From assembly GCF_008831285.2 (NCBI RefSeq), contig NC_045146.1, positions 22,461,703 to 22,525,702 on the forward strand: a stretch of 64,000 nucleotides of DNA, read 5' to 3'. The notes beneath the pieces are model-generated. The model was not told the origin of the DNA. It did not search any database and saw nothing but the letters and a program-made list of their open reading frames with translations. Position 1 is the stretch's first letter. Each line of letters starts with the position of its first letter. Origin of the DNA: Nymphaea colorata (lineage: Eukaryota; Streptophyta; Magnoliopsida; Nymphaeales; Nymphaeaceae). Shown one piece after another: positions 38,284 to 50,700 of this stretch. Made by a program: the position numbers and the translations under genes.

Positions 38284-40191
38284 CTAGTGCTCCTTATCTC
38301 TGGCATTGTCGGCTTCATTAGAATCATTGCCTACCTTTCTCTTCCCACTCCCGTCTCTGATCTTCTTTTTCATTTCTTCGTGAGCAGAGGGCAATTTCAT
38401 ATGTTCCTTTCTCTCCTGCACAATCGAAGATCAATCAGGGAGGTTAGATATCTTCTTTCTTTCTATTTTTCGCATGAATAACACAGGATCATATGAATAG
38501 AACTACCTTCCTGGGTCCTCTAGAAACTTGAGAATGAGATTCCTTCTTTCCTATCATCCCACTGAACGTCCTTAAAATTTCACCAAACAACTGGATATTT
38601 TGCAAGTCTCCGTTTTTTATGCTTGCTTCAAGCTGCAAATCCAATAAGACCAAAATAAAAACCAGTTAGACACTCGACAGATAGTAATGTTTTTTTCCTA
38701 TTTTTAGCGAGATACCTGGACGTGAACAATGCAGAGAAGAATACTAGCAATTGGTAGCCAACTCTCTTCCGGTGATAATGACAAATTAGTCCTGTGCAAG
38801 CGGCCAAACACTCAGAAAGCTGAAACTATAGGAAACTGGATACATTTATGAAAACCAAGATAAGAACATAAATTTTATGCATATAACGATCAGCTTCTGT
38901 ACTAAGCACTGACATCAAAAACATTACTCCATGGCATGCTCAAAAGGCTACATCGATTTGAATACCCAGTACATCAATAAACTGTTTTCCTTGAGGCACA
39001 ATGAAATGACTATTTCGAACGATTTTGGAAGGTAAAACCCTTAAGCATCCATCTGGAATCATTTCATATAAGAAGTAACTAAAACTTCACTTACCACTAA
39101 TTCAAGAAACTGAACTTGTAAGGCTTCAGTAACTTCTTCCGTGTAGCACGTCTAGATGCCAAATTTTTTGTGAAACACCAGTTCAGCCGCATTTCCTAGG
39201 ACATCATTTGCTAGTACCCTAGTAAATACACAAATTCTCCTAAAAAAACACAAATATCTGTTTCAAGCAAAACCAATTATTCTAAGGGTTTGCTTTTGGT
39301 TCTTCACCTAGTTTCACTATGTATAGGCAGACTTGTTGTGGAGGCATTTGCATGGACATTCTGAAATTCCTTGTGTAATCATTCGTCACCGACCTACTGA
39401 TTGCTTGGACCGATGGCGAGTAGCACTAAACCTGAAGGACAATCAAAGTTCCTGGGCCGGGAAAACCAAAAGAAAAAGGGCTAAAATCAAACACCCCGAA
39501 ACACGAGCCAGAGATCGTGGTGACAATTCAAAAAAACCCGAGATATCAGACTCCAAGAGTTCCCCTAGACAGAGAATACCAGTACCTCAAATAAGGAGCC
39601 AAGTAAACGACCGCATACACTAGATATTGCCTTCTACCCGTGTCGAGCCACGCGAAAATCCAACTCTGTAATCAAAAGAACAGCAAAAATCTCAGAGCAA
39701 CCCAGAACAGAGACGATGGTCAAAACAGAAAATCAAACTAGATCGAGTACTAGCGTTCGGAACGAACCATCCAATTGAAGTAAGGGATGAAGCTGATGAT
39801 CCCCATCACAGCGAATCTCGTGTCATCAGAATCCATCGACGACCCGCGATCGTCCTCCTCAGAGCCGCCGGGCGCGGGGAAGACGAGCGAGTTGAGGATG
39901 CAGGCGCCGATGGCCACCGCGAACGGCGCGTCTTGCGCGAGCTCGGCCCTGCAACCAGTCCTTCTGTACTCCCTCTTCTGATGGGAAGCGTTAGGTTTTT
40001 CAGAACAGTCAGCAATCAGACAGAGAGAAAGATAGAGAGAGAAAAGCCCGAAACGGGAAACGAGAATCTGTTACCTCGAATTTCTTCCATCCCGAGCGAC
40101 TGACGTGCGGCAGGAGGCGATAACGAAGGCTGACGGCGTTAATGGAGGGGCTCAACCGCGGCAGAGATAACGGCGACGAAACACACAACAT
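38284..40191 (-). CDS. Predicted plastid/organellar multi-pass membrane protein, function unknown
   Basis: Six exons (40191-40075, 39977-39768, 39665-39586, 38791-38716, 38632-38507, 38415-38284) with good GT-AG borders close into a 246-aa protein. The start is an ATG in a GC-rich first exon. The N-terminus is rich in Ser, Leu and Arg and poor in acids, as in a chloroplast transit peptide. Hydrophobic stretches follow: FAVAIGACILNSLVF (about 59-73), FAVMGIISFIPYFNW with SWIFAW, YLVYAVVYLAPYL, and WLPIASILLCIVHV, so perhaps three or four membrane segments. The tail is charged (ERKEH...KKKIRDGSGKRK). The core RRGGCRAELAQDAPFA-like start and LSLSPEESWLPIASI recall a conserved uncharacterised green-plant family I cannot name with certainty. 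I assign no function. A second splice choice after residue Lys229 could give a different C-terminus. Confidence 0.85.
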
Positions 40192-40720
40192 CTCCGGGGA
40201 GGAGAAGCGAGCAGCGGCGGGCGGTGCGTCAGCTCCGCGCCATTTTGTTCAGTCGAACTACTGACTGTTTTACCCTCCCCTGGGAATATATGTTACCGAA
40301 CTGTCAACAATGTACAGCGGGTCGGATTATGGATCTGTACCTGTTCCAGATTCGGGTCCGGCTGATGCGATGGAACCACCATTTGCGGATATGGATATGG
40401 TCCGAAATTCGACACTCATTACACTGGAGAAATAGAATTTTAGTATCCCCTCTATAAATTTGTATAATTCAAAGGTGCCATAATTCAGCCTGTAATTATT
40501 TTTAAACCTTTTTAAATATTTGTTTATTTTAATTAATACCGATATCTTCTTGGCTGCTTTTTAACAATCTTTTATTTTTTTCCCATTCACATCATCCTGC
40601 CTGCCCATTCAGCTGAATAATCAATTTTTACAACACTATTTTTGAAAGGTGGAAAAGTGAAAGTTTTAAAGATAAGTTGCAACTGTGTCACTGTACCCCG
40701 CGTTAATTAAGGATATAATA
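40192..40720. other. Divergent upstream region, left part
   Basis: This is the promoter side of the unknown membrane protein. GC-rich near the start codon (gcagcggcgggcggtgcgtc around 40210), then AT-rich. No further gene is visible before the SINE-like element. Confidence 0.5.
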
Positions 40721-40724
40721 AATG

Positions 40725-40860
40725 CGTGCGCCACAATTGGTTGAACAAATGGTTGTTGGTGGATAGTCGGTTGCTTGTTCAAACCTCAGTAGCTTCTCGT
40801 CAAAGCCAACACAGGTTAGGACTAAGGAGTCAAGAATGACCTTAGAATTGCCTTTGATCT
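40725..40860 (+). mobile_element. tRNA-derived SINE-like fragment
   Basis: An A-box-like CGCCACAATTGG (about 40729-40740) and a B-box-like TTGTTCAAACC (about 40775-40785) are spaced about 45 bases apart, as in tRNA-derived SINEs. The body beyond the B box is short and ends close to the LINE fragment that follows, which may have supplied the retrotransposition machinery. No poly(A) tail is clear. Confidence 0.4.
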
Positions 40861-40919
40861 TGGATCTTAGATCCAAGGTTCCATTTATTGAGAAATCTCA
40901 GTTTAAGATTGGATCTTTA

Positions 40920-41290
40920 GCCTTTATATGTGTTTTTTTGTAAAAATGCAGCTGAAGATCAAATCCATATTATTTTTACATGTCCTACGGCTGTTGCTGT
41001 TTGGAGATTTGTTCGCTCTCAGTTTGGAATTAATAGTATTTCCTGCCAAGATGTTTGTTCTGAATCTGGTTTGGTCGCACCGAAGAAGATTTTCTTTCTT
41101 GCAAAGGACTCTGCATATGTCGGCGTCTTGGCTTCAATATCAACCATGTAAACTCAAATCTCTTAAGTACATTAAATGGAGCATCTGGCATAGCTGGGTG
41201 GAGGTGATTCTCAAGCAGGTTTGGTCTGAAAATGCTATTTGTGCAATCAAGCTTTGGCTTGAAACCAAGATTTTCTCCCCTTTCTAGAGG
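40920..41290 (+). mobile_element. LINE fragment (zf-RVT region)
   Basis: The frame from 40930 reads FFCKNAAEDQIHIIFTCPTA followed by VAVWRFVRSQFGI. This is the zf-RVT zinc-binding motif (CxxC...H...C) at the end of plant LINE ORF2, with the first cysteine pair truncated. A second frame near 41150-41275 gives KYIKWSIWHSWVEVILK and KLWLETKIF, typical of the LINE C-terminus. The frame change shows it is a decayed 3' fragment. Confidence 0.65.
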
Positions 41291-42271
41291 AAAGATGGGT
41301 GCAAGATGTGGTATCCTTGGGGGATTCTTTGGTATGCTGGTGTTGTAAAAGAGGATATGTTTAGATGTTGCATGCGCTTGGACTGATCTAAGTTAAAAAT
41401 GACTCGAGGGATTGCCAAACTGATTATAAGATGATCATCATCATGTATAGATGTCAAAATTTAAGCATGTTCGGTCAAGATATATTCGGTTTTAAATTGG
41501 AAAAATTCAAGTCTGAAATGGAGTTCAAGTTCAAATCGGATTAGCGAAGATGAAATTAGGCCAGTACACATGAAGCTCCTGATGCTTCTCTGCTGGGAAG
41601 CAAATTGTTCAGGAAGTTTAAGAACAAACCTCTCCTGAAAAAGCGAACCATACTGGGAATTGTAGAAGAAGATTGAAACAAAAAGATGTGGAAATTTCAA
41701 TGCCATGAATTTCTAACTAATGGGATTCAGTACGTACTGAAGGTGTTGGGGGGGACATAACAGTGTTAAGTTTGAAGACCATGGATGAAGATTTGGTTCT
41801 TTAGCCGGAAGTTTCCACTTTTTTAGAGAAAAAGAAGAAAGTTTGGTGGTTACTTTCAGGGAGGCCAAACTCGAGCAAGGCATTATGATTATTATTTTTT
41901 AACTCGATTAGTGTTTTAATGAGAGTCATAAGATGAAGATAAAATTATTCGAGAAAACAAGAAACTTGAGCGCAGTTAATGGAAATTATGGAGGAAAATA
42001 TGGGACTAATGGAATTTCTAATGAAGACCCTGGAAGCCACAGGAAGTGACTCATAGGCGGCAAGGTTTTATCGTGGCAACGTTTCATCATTCCTTTTTTT
42101 AGCCTAAAAAAGAAGAAAAATAAGAACAAAAAACCGGATTCAATAAGACGAGGACAGAGAGAGATCGGGAGAGGAGAGAGCGGTTCCTTGCTTCTCCTCC
42201 CTTCGCCGCCAAGTTATCTTTTTCTCGTCGAGATTCTCCCGTGCTCGGTTTGCTTATTGACCGGCCGTGGC
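41291..42271. other. Upstream region of the AAA ATPase gene
   Basis: Intergenic DNA. A short GTATAGATGTCAAAA word at about 41446-41460 resembles the left end of the hAT-type MITE family. A GA-rich tract at about 42150-42180 precedes the AAA ATPase gene and is probably its 5' leader. Confidence 0.45.
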
Positions 42272-45200
42272 ATGGGCAGCAGGTCGGAGCCGCGATTCCT
42301 GCAGGAACTCGCCCTTTACGCTGCCAGCGCCGCCCTTAGCTGCCTAGCGCTCTTCGTCGCCCTACGCAGCCTCGACCCCAACCGCGCCGCCAGCAAAAAG
42401 GCCGCCGAGCAGAAGAAGGAGATCGCCAAGCGTCTCGGTCGCCCCCTCATCCAAACCAACGCCTACGAGGTGGAAATGCTAGATACCCACGAGTTCTTTT
42501 CCCTCCCTCTCGTTGTTTTCTTTTCACGAGCTTCCTCAAATTCGGCTCGTTTGCCTTGGTGGAGATAAGAACATGGCTGCCACCAACTTGGGGGAGTTTC
42601 GTTTATCTCGAAATTTCTTGGGCTTTTGTTGCTTTTTTTCTTGTCCTGGATAAATGTTTTGATGGTGCCGTCGTTGACATAATTCTGATGGTCATCTAAT
42701 TGTTAAGCGTGGTGTTACCTTCTCCTCTCGCGACCTTGGCCGGAAACAGTTACTATGAGGAATTAACTTCGATGGTCTTCCGCACATAATTTTTTGGTTT
42801 CTCCACTGGTCAGTTCTCTTATTTGGTGATGTCTAGGGTCCTAGGGACTTGGTCTTGGTAGAATCGCATTGGCTATTGCAGGTCAGTACATAATAAGTGG
42901 GGAACTGCTTTTGGGCGGAGTTATAGAGAATGTGAGAATCTGAAGTTCTTTTGCGTTGGTGGTTTACATTCATTATTGAAGATGGTATGTGATAATTGGG
43001 AAACTTTTTGGCAGAAATGGCAGTGGAACGAGAGAATTGAAAATTTTGCATCTCCTGGCATTTCTTTTGTTTGGTGACTGGCATTGGTTGTTGAAAATGG
43101 TACGCTATAGTTGGGAAAATTTATACAGAGGTAGGGGCTTGAATGAGGATCCTGGACTTTATGCATCTATGAATGATTCCCTTTATTGGTGTTGATTTTA
43201 GATGTTGGTGTAATAGAAATTAGCTTTCATTAGTTAATACGCAGAGATAGGGGTGGAATGTGAATTGGAACTTACGCTTCTTATTCTCCAATTTCTTTGC
43301 AGGATGTGATAGCGTGCGATGTTATCAACCCCGATCATATAGATGTCGAGTTTGACTCGATTGGAGGCCTAGAGCGTGTAAAAGAGGCTTTATTTGAACT
43401 CGTTATCCTGCCTTTGAGAAGACCGGAATTGTTTGCACATGGAAAGCTGCTCGCTCCGCAGAAAGGAGTGCTGCTATATGGACCGCCAGGAACAGGGAAA
43501 ACGATGCTCGCAAAAGCCATCGCAAAAGAATCTGGGGCTGTTTTTATCAACGTGAGGATTTCAAATTTGATGAGCAAATGGTTCGGTGATGCGCAAAAGC
43601 TTGGTATGTTTGTCTCGGTGTGGGCTACTTGTTCGTCTGGAATTTTTCACGCACTCAAGTAAAAATTGTTTCCTCTGTTTTTCCTCTGAAGTTATGGAAT
43701 GTTTGTGAAAATTAATCTTCTTGAAGTTGAACCCACTGGATTTACTGTTATCTGATGTACGAGATGCTTTGTGATGGTCTCGTCTGTTCACTCGTGAACA
43801 CCACTTCGATCAAGAAACCTTGTCGATGTGTATTAGGTATGATTGAGCTGCAGGATTCAGGATAACCCCTTGACTTCCTAATTGTGGTTTTAGGAAAACC
43901 AATTCTTTCATCATTTCCTCCTGGAATTGTAGTATGTTGAGATTTTTTATTTCTTTTTGTTGAATAAGTCTTGACTTTATATTTAAAACGACCTTTTCTT
44001 CGTGTTGAATTGTCAGTGGCTGCTGTTTTCAGTTTGGCATATAAACTCCAGCCATCCATAATATTTATTGATGAAGTTGATAGTTTTTTGGGGCAACGCC
44101 GCACGACTGATCATGAAGCTTTGACTAACATGAAAACTGAGTTCATGGCACTATGGGATGGTTTCACAACAGACCGTAAGTGTGTTTACTCATGTATCCT
44201 TTTAAAAGTTTAGCCATCTGGCTTTATCACTCAGAGTTTTTGCTGTTTCAACAAGTATGTTCTCTTTTTATGTATCACATATTTTGCTATAGCACCTGAA
44301 CATTTTCAAATAACTACAGAGCATGCCCGTGTGATGGTCCTTGCTGCTACCAACCGACCATCAGAACTTGACGAAGCTATACTCCGTCGTCTTCCCCAAG
44401 CATTTGAAATTGGCATTCCTGATCGCAGTGAAAGAGCTAAGATATTGAAAGTTATTTTGAAAGGCGAAAGTGTTGAAGAAGATATTGACTATGAGTATTT
44501 GGCTGGTCTATGTGAGGGTTTCACTGGCTCGGATTTACTCGAACTTTGTAAAAAAGCAGCTTATTTTCCAGTCAGGGACCTCTTGGAAGCAGAAAAAAGT
44601 GGCCAACGGTTTCGTGTGAGTAATGCCTCTTTGGATAGACTTCTCTGTTTTTTGTTGCTTAATCGAAGGAAAACATAATTGTGGTGTTGGTGCAAACCTT
44701 TGTGTGTTTTGTTGGTTTTGTGGTGATGTTTCTTTTTTTTTTTTCTTTTGGTTGGGGTGGGGGGTGTGGTGTGGATGATAAGTGCGAAGAGAAAATGCAT
44801 TATAATAGCTAATGTCGATATCAAAAAGTAACTGTTGTTTTGAACTTTTGAATTTATGCTGTCACAACAAATTAAGCAAATTAAGAATTACTTTGTAATT
44901 TGTACTAATAAGTTTGCAATTGAAAAGAATGAATATGATGAAAGAAGGTAGTTCAGATTGTTTTGAAATCAGTAAGGTAAAAGAAGGCACTTCCCACGCA
45001 GCAAAGATATAACAAAGTCTAACAGAGGCTACGATTTTTAAAGCTAAGGCCCTCAATTTCACTTGTCTGGTTGTCTTTTCATGCATTTACCTCATTATAA
45101 CAGCTTACCTGAGAACATGAATAAGAAACGTGTTGAGCTTTTGCTACCAGATAGCAACCATAAGCCTTAGGTGCCTTATCGTCTTATATGAGAATGCTAG

Positions 45201-45562
45201 CTACAATAGTTTTTCATATTCTATTATTGGAATTTGGAAAAGACCAAGTTATGGCAATATTCACTAAAAAATGTATGATGCAAGTTTTATCTTCTGTCTT
45301 TGATGATACTTTTGTAGTGCTAAACTAGTTAAACTGCATCTTACAGGCACCAAGAGCATTGAAACAGTCTGATCTGGAGAATGCATTGTCAACTTCTAAG
45401 AAGACAAAGGCTGTGACTGATGAATACAGTATCAACTCACTGTTGTCTGATTGGCCAAGGGTAAGTGGTCGGGACGAGTACCATCTCACTTTATCAGAAA
45501 TTACAAGGTTCCTGTCACGCATTTCTTCCAATCTTCAACCAGAGGGCCAGAACCAGGACTGA
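42272..45562 (+). CDS. ATAD1/MSP1-type AAA ATPase (outer mitochondrial membrane protein extractor)
   Basis: Five exons (42272-42469, 43303-43603, 44017-44175, 44320-44615, 45347-45562) close into 389 aa. A transmembrane anchor lies at about residues 12-31 ([20 protein letters not shown]). The AAA domain follows: Walker A GPPGTGKT at 126-133, Walker B IIFIDE at 181-186, sensor 1 AATNR and arginine-finger region LDEAILRR. The pore loop region [13 protein letters not shown] and the linker [20 protein letters not shown] match the plant At4g27680/At5g53540 pair. The family pulls mislocalised tail-anchored and stalled precursor proteins out of the mitochondrial outer membrane and peroxisomes. The last exon has a donor-like GTAAGT at about 45461-45466, but reading through gives a C-terminus like the family's (ending EGQNQD), so I do not splice there. 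Confidence 0.95.
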
Positions 45563-45674
45563 TAATACATATTGCAGCTGCTATTCAAGTATGTATGGTG
45601 ATGTTAGTTTTGTGTATTGTCAAACAGGAACCTCGTCCTTCCGATAATTGTAGGGGAAAATTACTTTGCAGTTG

Positions 45675-45715
<41 letters not shown>

Positions 45716-46543
45716 AAAAGGCATGCCTTTCAAAGGTCTTGCAACCACTCATAGATAGCACATGTATTATTTTCATAAAATCCTTAGTACCACCCTCACC
45801 TTTTTTACGTGCTGCGGCAGTATCTTGTCAGGTTTTTCAGGTTCCACAATGGCATATAATTTCTTCTTGTACTTTTCGAGTGTTGTTTTATGTCGAGAAT
45901 CCTATCAACTTTTGTCTAAAAGCACATGACCGTTTATGTTGCTTGCAGGGATTGCATTGTTGCATCTTGACGTAGAACAGTTGAGAAAGGCAGGTTGAAC
46001 AATTTTGCAAATCTGAAGGTGAATTTGACCAGCTTGTGGACCTTTCTTGTGTTACTGTAATCAGCTATTGCTGGTTGAAGTGTCATTTTTGCACTGAAGT
46101 TGGTCATGATGGGAATAACTGGGTGGCAACAATTCCATGTTTAATGTATACTGGTGAAGTAAGCTACCTTTGCTTTCTATAATGTCGCTGTAAAGCTTGT
46201 AGCTCCATTGCCGCTGCTACAGTTGTTTTTCAATACCAAGTATACCGAACACTCATTACATTTACGAGTATCACAACATATTATTGACAAAGTTACCTTC
46301 TCTTTGTTCTTGTGGGAAGCTAGACTGTTGAATGAGTTCTGCACTCTGAATGTATGGTGTAACTCAGCCGGTGGCACATTCAGATAATCATACTAAATTC
46401 TCCTTTCACTGGATCATTCAATTTCCTCTCAGCATTAGCTGCACCACTAAGATTCATGATCTGCTTTGAAGGCGGAAATTCTTTTCAGCATTCATAAGAA
46501 TTTAACAGGTCAGAGAATGTGCGCAGAATGCTCTAGTTAAATG
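45563..46543. other. 3' flank of the AAA ATPase gene
   Basis: Probable 3' UTR and intergenic DNA with a (TA)n microsatellite at about 45677-45711. No coding sequence is supported. Confidence 0.55.
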
Positions 46544-47074
46544 GAATTTTGGAACTCTAATTCTGTGGATTTCAGAATTCTGCATCCCGCAGCTGAACAT
46601 CTTCCAACAGCCGAATTACAACGAAGGTCGTTCTTGACTTTACCTGGTTTAAGAGGACTCTAATAGCATAAATATGTTATATGTTAACCGAATTTTGTAG
46701 TTAAGTCGATTCATTAGTCAATCTCTCTCTCTCTCTCTCATTTCTCTCTCATTTTTGTAACTAGAGGTCTTTTTGTCCTCAAATTTTGATATATATTCTC
46801 ATTCTCATTTTATCGAATTTTGAAACTCTAATTCTGTGGATTTCAGAATTCTGCATCCCGCAGCTGAACATCTTCCAACAGCCGAATTACAACGAAGGTC
46901 GTTCTTGACTTTACCTGGTTTAAGAGGACTCTAATAGCATAAATATGTTATATGTTAACGGAATTTTGTAGTTAAGTCGATTCATTAGTCAATCTCTCTC
47001 TCTCTCTCATTTTTGTAACTAGAGGTCTTTTTGTTCCTAAATTTTGATATATATTCTCATTCTCATTTTATCGA
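46544..47074. repeat. Tandem duplication, two units of about 270 bp
   Basis: Unit one (46544-46814, 271 bp) and unit two (46815-47074, 260 bp) abut head to tail. Both start GAATTTTG and end in TTTATCGA, and share more than 200 bases with only a few substitutions. The length difference is mostly in an internal (CT)n tract (46722-46751 region versus 46994-47010). This is a recent local duplication in the gap between the AAA ATPase and ERCC1. No coding potential is seen. Confidence 0.92.
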
Positions 47075-47297
47075 CTCTCTCTTTTTCTATATATATAAAT
47101 TTAATCAGTCGATCAATCGATCAATTTTTCTCTTCCTCTCCTCTCTAAGTTGAGGATAAGTGGCCAAAAATTAGCTTCTTTCAACATACTAAACTCCTGA
47201 GACTGCCCTCTTATGGGATTCATACTTATGATGTACCCTCTGTGATGTTTTAATATTTGTCCCCAAGCAATGAGAAGAGCCACTGTGGGATAAGCTG

Positions 47298-47363
47298 TCT
47301 CCTATCTTGGTCAATCTAGCACTAGCCAGGTCTCCCATCTTGGTCAATCTAGCACTAGCCAGG
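47298..47363. repeat. 33-bp tandem duplication
   Basis: Two adjacent 33-base copies (47298-47330 and 47331-47363) differ at one base. They lie inside a stretch that on the minus strand looks like LTR-element coding remains. Confidence 0.88.
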
Positions 47364-47521
47364 ACCAAGTCTAGGTAAGGCTTGACGATGATGACAAACT
47401 CAAATGGGCTTTCGTTTTTCCGGACCGTGGAATTATTAGTCAAACAATCAAGAATGAGTCGTGGAAGCAACCAGGAATAATTCAGGCGGTAAAAAATTTC
47501 ACATACAACTTGCAGTAACAA
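47340..47521 (-). mobile_element. Short Gypsy-type LTR element fossil (integrase region)
   Basis: A minus-strand stretch contains a peptide resembling the end of the integrase core in plant Ty3/Gypsy elements (the ...NNST...SPFE... pattern). It is a small, isolated, broken fragment with no LTRs, just downstream of ERCC1. Age looks old. The family assignment is tentative. Confidence 0.35.
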
Positions 47522-47750
47522 CAGGACGTTAGCTTATAAAATAGAATGAAGCTACAACTCTATGAGAAGAAGTATGGTCCTTGTTGCATACAACTTCTAG
47601 TTGACTGGCTAAACTGTTAACCACTCAGTCTATACGTCAATTGGTCCATGAGATCTTTATCCACTTTGCAGTATCAACCAGATGTGCAAGTTGCTGTGTT
47701 CCTTACCAATCCACTACGGATGGCATGCAACTTTAGCCTTACCAAATGCT

Positions 47751-50700
47751 TCATCCAGTCGTGTCCTGCCGGGAGATCCCACCTTGACCACCTTGATCCG
47801 CTGAAGATGCAGATCCCTTAAGTTTGTGGAGCCTGTTTGAGTATTTGGACAATGCGGCAGTTAAAGCAGATTTAACTGTCAAATCAGGTTCCCTTTCTGT
47901 TTCTGGTTTGACCTGGCCTGCTTCCTCTTCAATTACATCATTATTTCCATTCTCCGAGCACGGGTTTGGATTTTCGACAACCAGGGCTTCAGATGGGACG
48001 GCAGGAGTTCGGCAGGGAATAGTCCGCTTGAATGGCTCATGGAAGGTGTCAAACAAACGTTTTACCTGCAGTATGGAATTCTTGAGTTCAAGATTTTGTG
48101 GCAGAAATTTCATATCTCAAGACCTGGTTGATCAATATCAGCTTATAGTCATGCCTTCAGAAATAAAAATTGTACTGCATATTGCTGCCAGCCAAGAAGA
48201 AACCCACGTCTACTTAGCCTCAAAAAGGGAGGAGAATCATTCTTTATTAGGCATTCTTTATTAGGAAAGACACGAGAACTGGTTCTACATACCCCAGGTA
48301 TTGAACTCTCAAAACTTTTTTCAACTTGAAGATCTAAATACTAGATACCTAGTTAGGAGGAAAGGCTCTTGAGGATCTTAAGACTTGAGACAGATTTTAT
48401 GAAACAGAACAAGCTCTTTCCTTTGGCTATTTGTTTAGCTCTCTAATTTGCTGACCCTCCTTCAGTCACATTGCATTGCCTGAAGCAAAACACGATTATT
48501 CCATATTCAACCAGCCCAGGCAAATTTGAGCAGCATTGATCACAATGTCGTTTAATCAATCCACCTACTCGAGGCTGAAAACACAATAACCATGCAGAAA
48601 AGGAAAAGTTTGGAACTTTGGAACAGCATTCAACTTTTTGTAATTTCATCATACTTCAGGAAAACAATGTAAGAAGAGCGATCTGTCATTTTCCTTCTTC
48701 AAAATATTTCCAGTAGGTTGTTTCCTACTAATTGATATCAAATAAAACAGCCTATGGCCCTACATACCTCAATGGAGAGAGAGGTCACAAGCTGGTAAGG
48801 AAACCAACTCAACTGCCTAGAAACAGCTATGGAGTCCAGAGGGATCATAGTTATACATGTAAATCTTAACAATCAAATCCAACCCTCCAGACAAGGTTGT
48901 CAGTTTACTTCAACTTTCATGCACATTGCAGTTTCTATCATCCTTTCATACCAAAATTGGTTTTCATAAGAAGCCGAGACATTATTGACCAGCACTAGGT
49001 CCGATAGTTCTGAATCTGGCAGTGGTTTTTGTGGTATCTTCCACGCACAATCATGGTAAGATTGCATTAGTTTCAGTATCAGTGAAGCCACTGAACTTGT
49101 TCCATTTACAGCTAATAGATAAAAAAAGCCTTCCTAACATTACAATGGGCTCATATAATTTAGTAATTGAGAATGGTAACCAGAACATACCTTCCGCTCG
49201 CCTATCCCTGGACATCGAGCTAAGTCTTCCATCGAGGCATCCATGATACCAGAGAGAGACTGCAAGAAACACAAGCTTGATGAAGAATCACAGCATGACC
49301 AACTAACTGGGTGAGCAGCAAGATGTTCACCATCATTTTCCAAAATAAGTAGCTTATAGTTTTGCTGATGATAATGAGAATCAAGGAAGCAGGCTCTTGG
49401 TATTGGCATAATTAATTGCACACTCTCTCCCTGACATTCATAAGGAAGGTCATACAGAAGGAAATTTTCACAAGGAGCTGCTACTTGTGGAAAACAAGGT
49501 GGTTTTTGGCCTAAAAAAAAAAATTGCAGGGATTTAAGAAATAACTATTATACTTCCATGTGGTGGCACATAGTTTTAGACACATGCTTTCAACTCTATA
49601 ACTGGTTTCTAGAAATCACTTTACCTGCACATTAGCGTCCTTACAATAGCTAGCAAAAAATGCAGCATTGAGAGCATGACCAAATGCAGAACCTGCTTCT
49701 TGTCAATAGCACTTACCCCAAAAGCTGAGCCAAGGGTGACAACATCACTCTTATTGATATGACGAATACTTGTCAACGCATGATTCATCTAACAAAAGAA
49801 GAGAGAAGAAGAGTTTCAGAATGAACATTTTACGTTGCTGTGGGTTCCATTTTTTCTTAATATCAATGCATCCTGACCTCTACAGCTCACCAGCTAAAGC
49901 AAACTTCTTGTTGCTAACAACATAACAGAGTAAAAGGGGGAATGCAAACATATCACTTAGAAACTTGAAAACTTGCTAACAGAGAACGGGAAGAAATCAT
50001 GTGATTTTGGAAATATAGAACACCAGACCATATTTAGAGAAAAACCGAAAAGTCATAATGTAGAAACATCAAATGAACAACAAACACTGCTCCAAGCAGA
50101 AATATTAGCCATTACGTTTATGACTTTGAATGATAAACACGCATAAAAAAAACAACAAATTAAATCCAATAAAGCCAGTACCCGAGATAAATAGTCAGTG
50201 TCTGTTCTCTCTTGAATAGTGTCGGCAGGCTTGTTTTCATATATCTTAATTGTCTCCAAATATCGACCACATTCCTCCAAGCTAAGTAAAAGACAGAAAA
50301 CGTAACATCACAAATTATTACTATTTTGCTGTCAGCTTGCACCATATTATAATTAATGCCCTTGCAAACAAAAAAATATATGATTTCAAGTGAAGACCTG
50401 TAAATCAAACAATATGCACGAAAGCAGTTTCAGTAAGTAGCATGCAAACCTAACAAAGAACCAGATGGACCATACAAGGAAACAAAGTGGTCACCTATGA
50501 GTTTAAAAGTAAATATGGTGAAAAGGACAGAAAAAGGACACCAATGTTCCCCTGATGACATGCAAAATAATGGGAATACTATGCAACAATGAAGACTTGA
50601 TCAGCACATAACACAGTGGCATGGAAAGCTACAACTTTGGAGTCGCCTTTCGCTTTCCCCCTTTTCTTTTACGTGAGGAAGTTATTTGACTGCAGCGACC

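Noticed and set aside
45461-45466. GTAAGT splice donor inside the last exon of the AAA ATPase gene
   Set aside because: Reading through gives a C-terminus of family-like length and end. No matching downstream exon was found.
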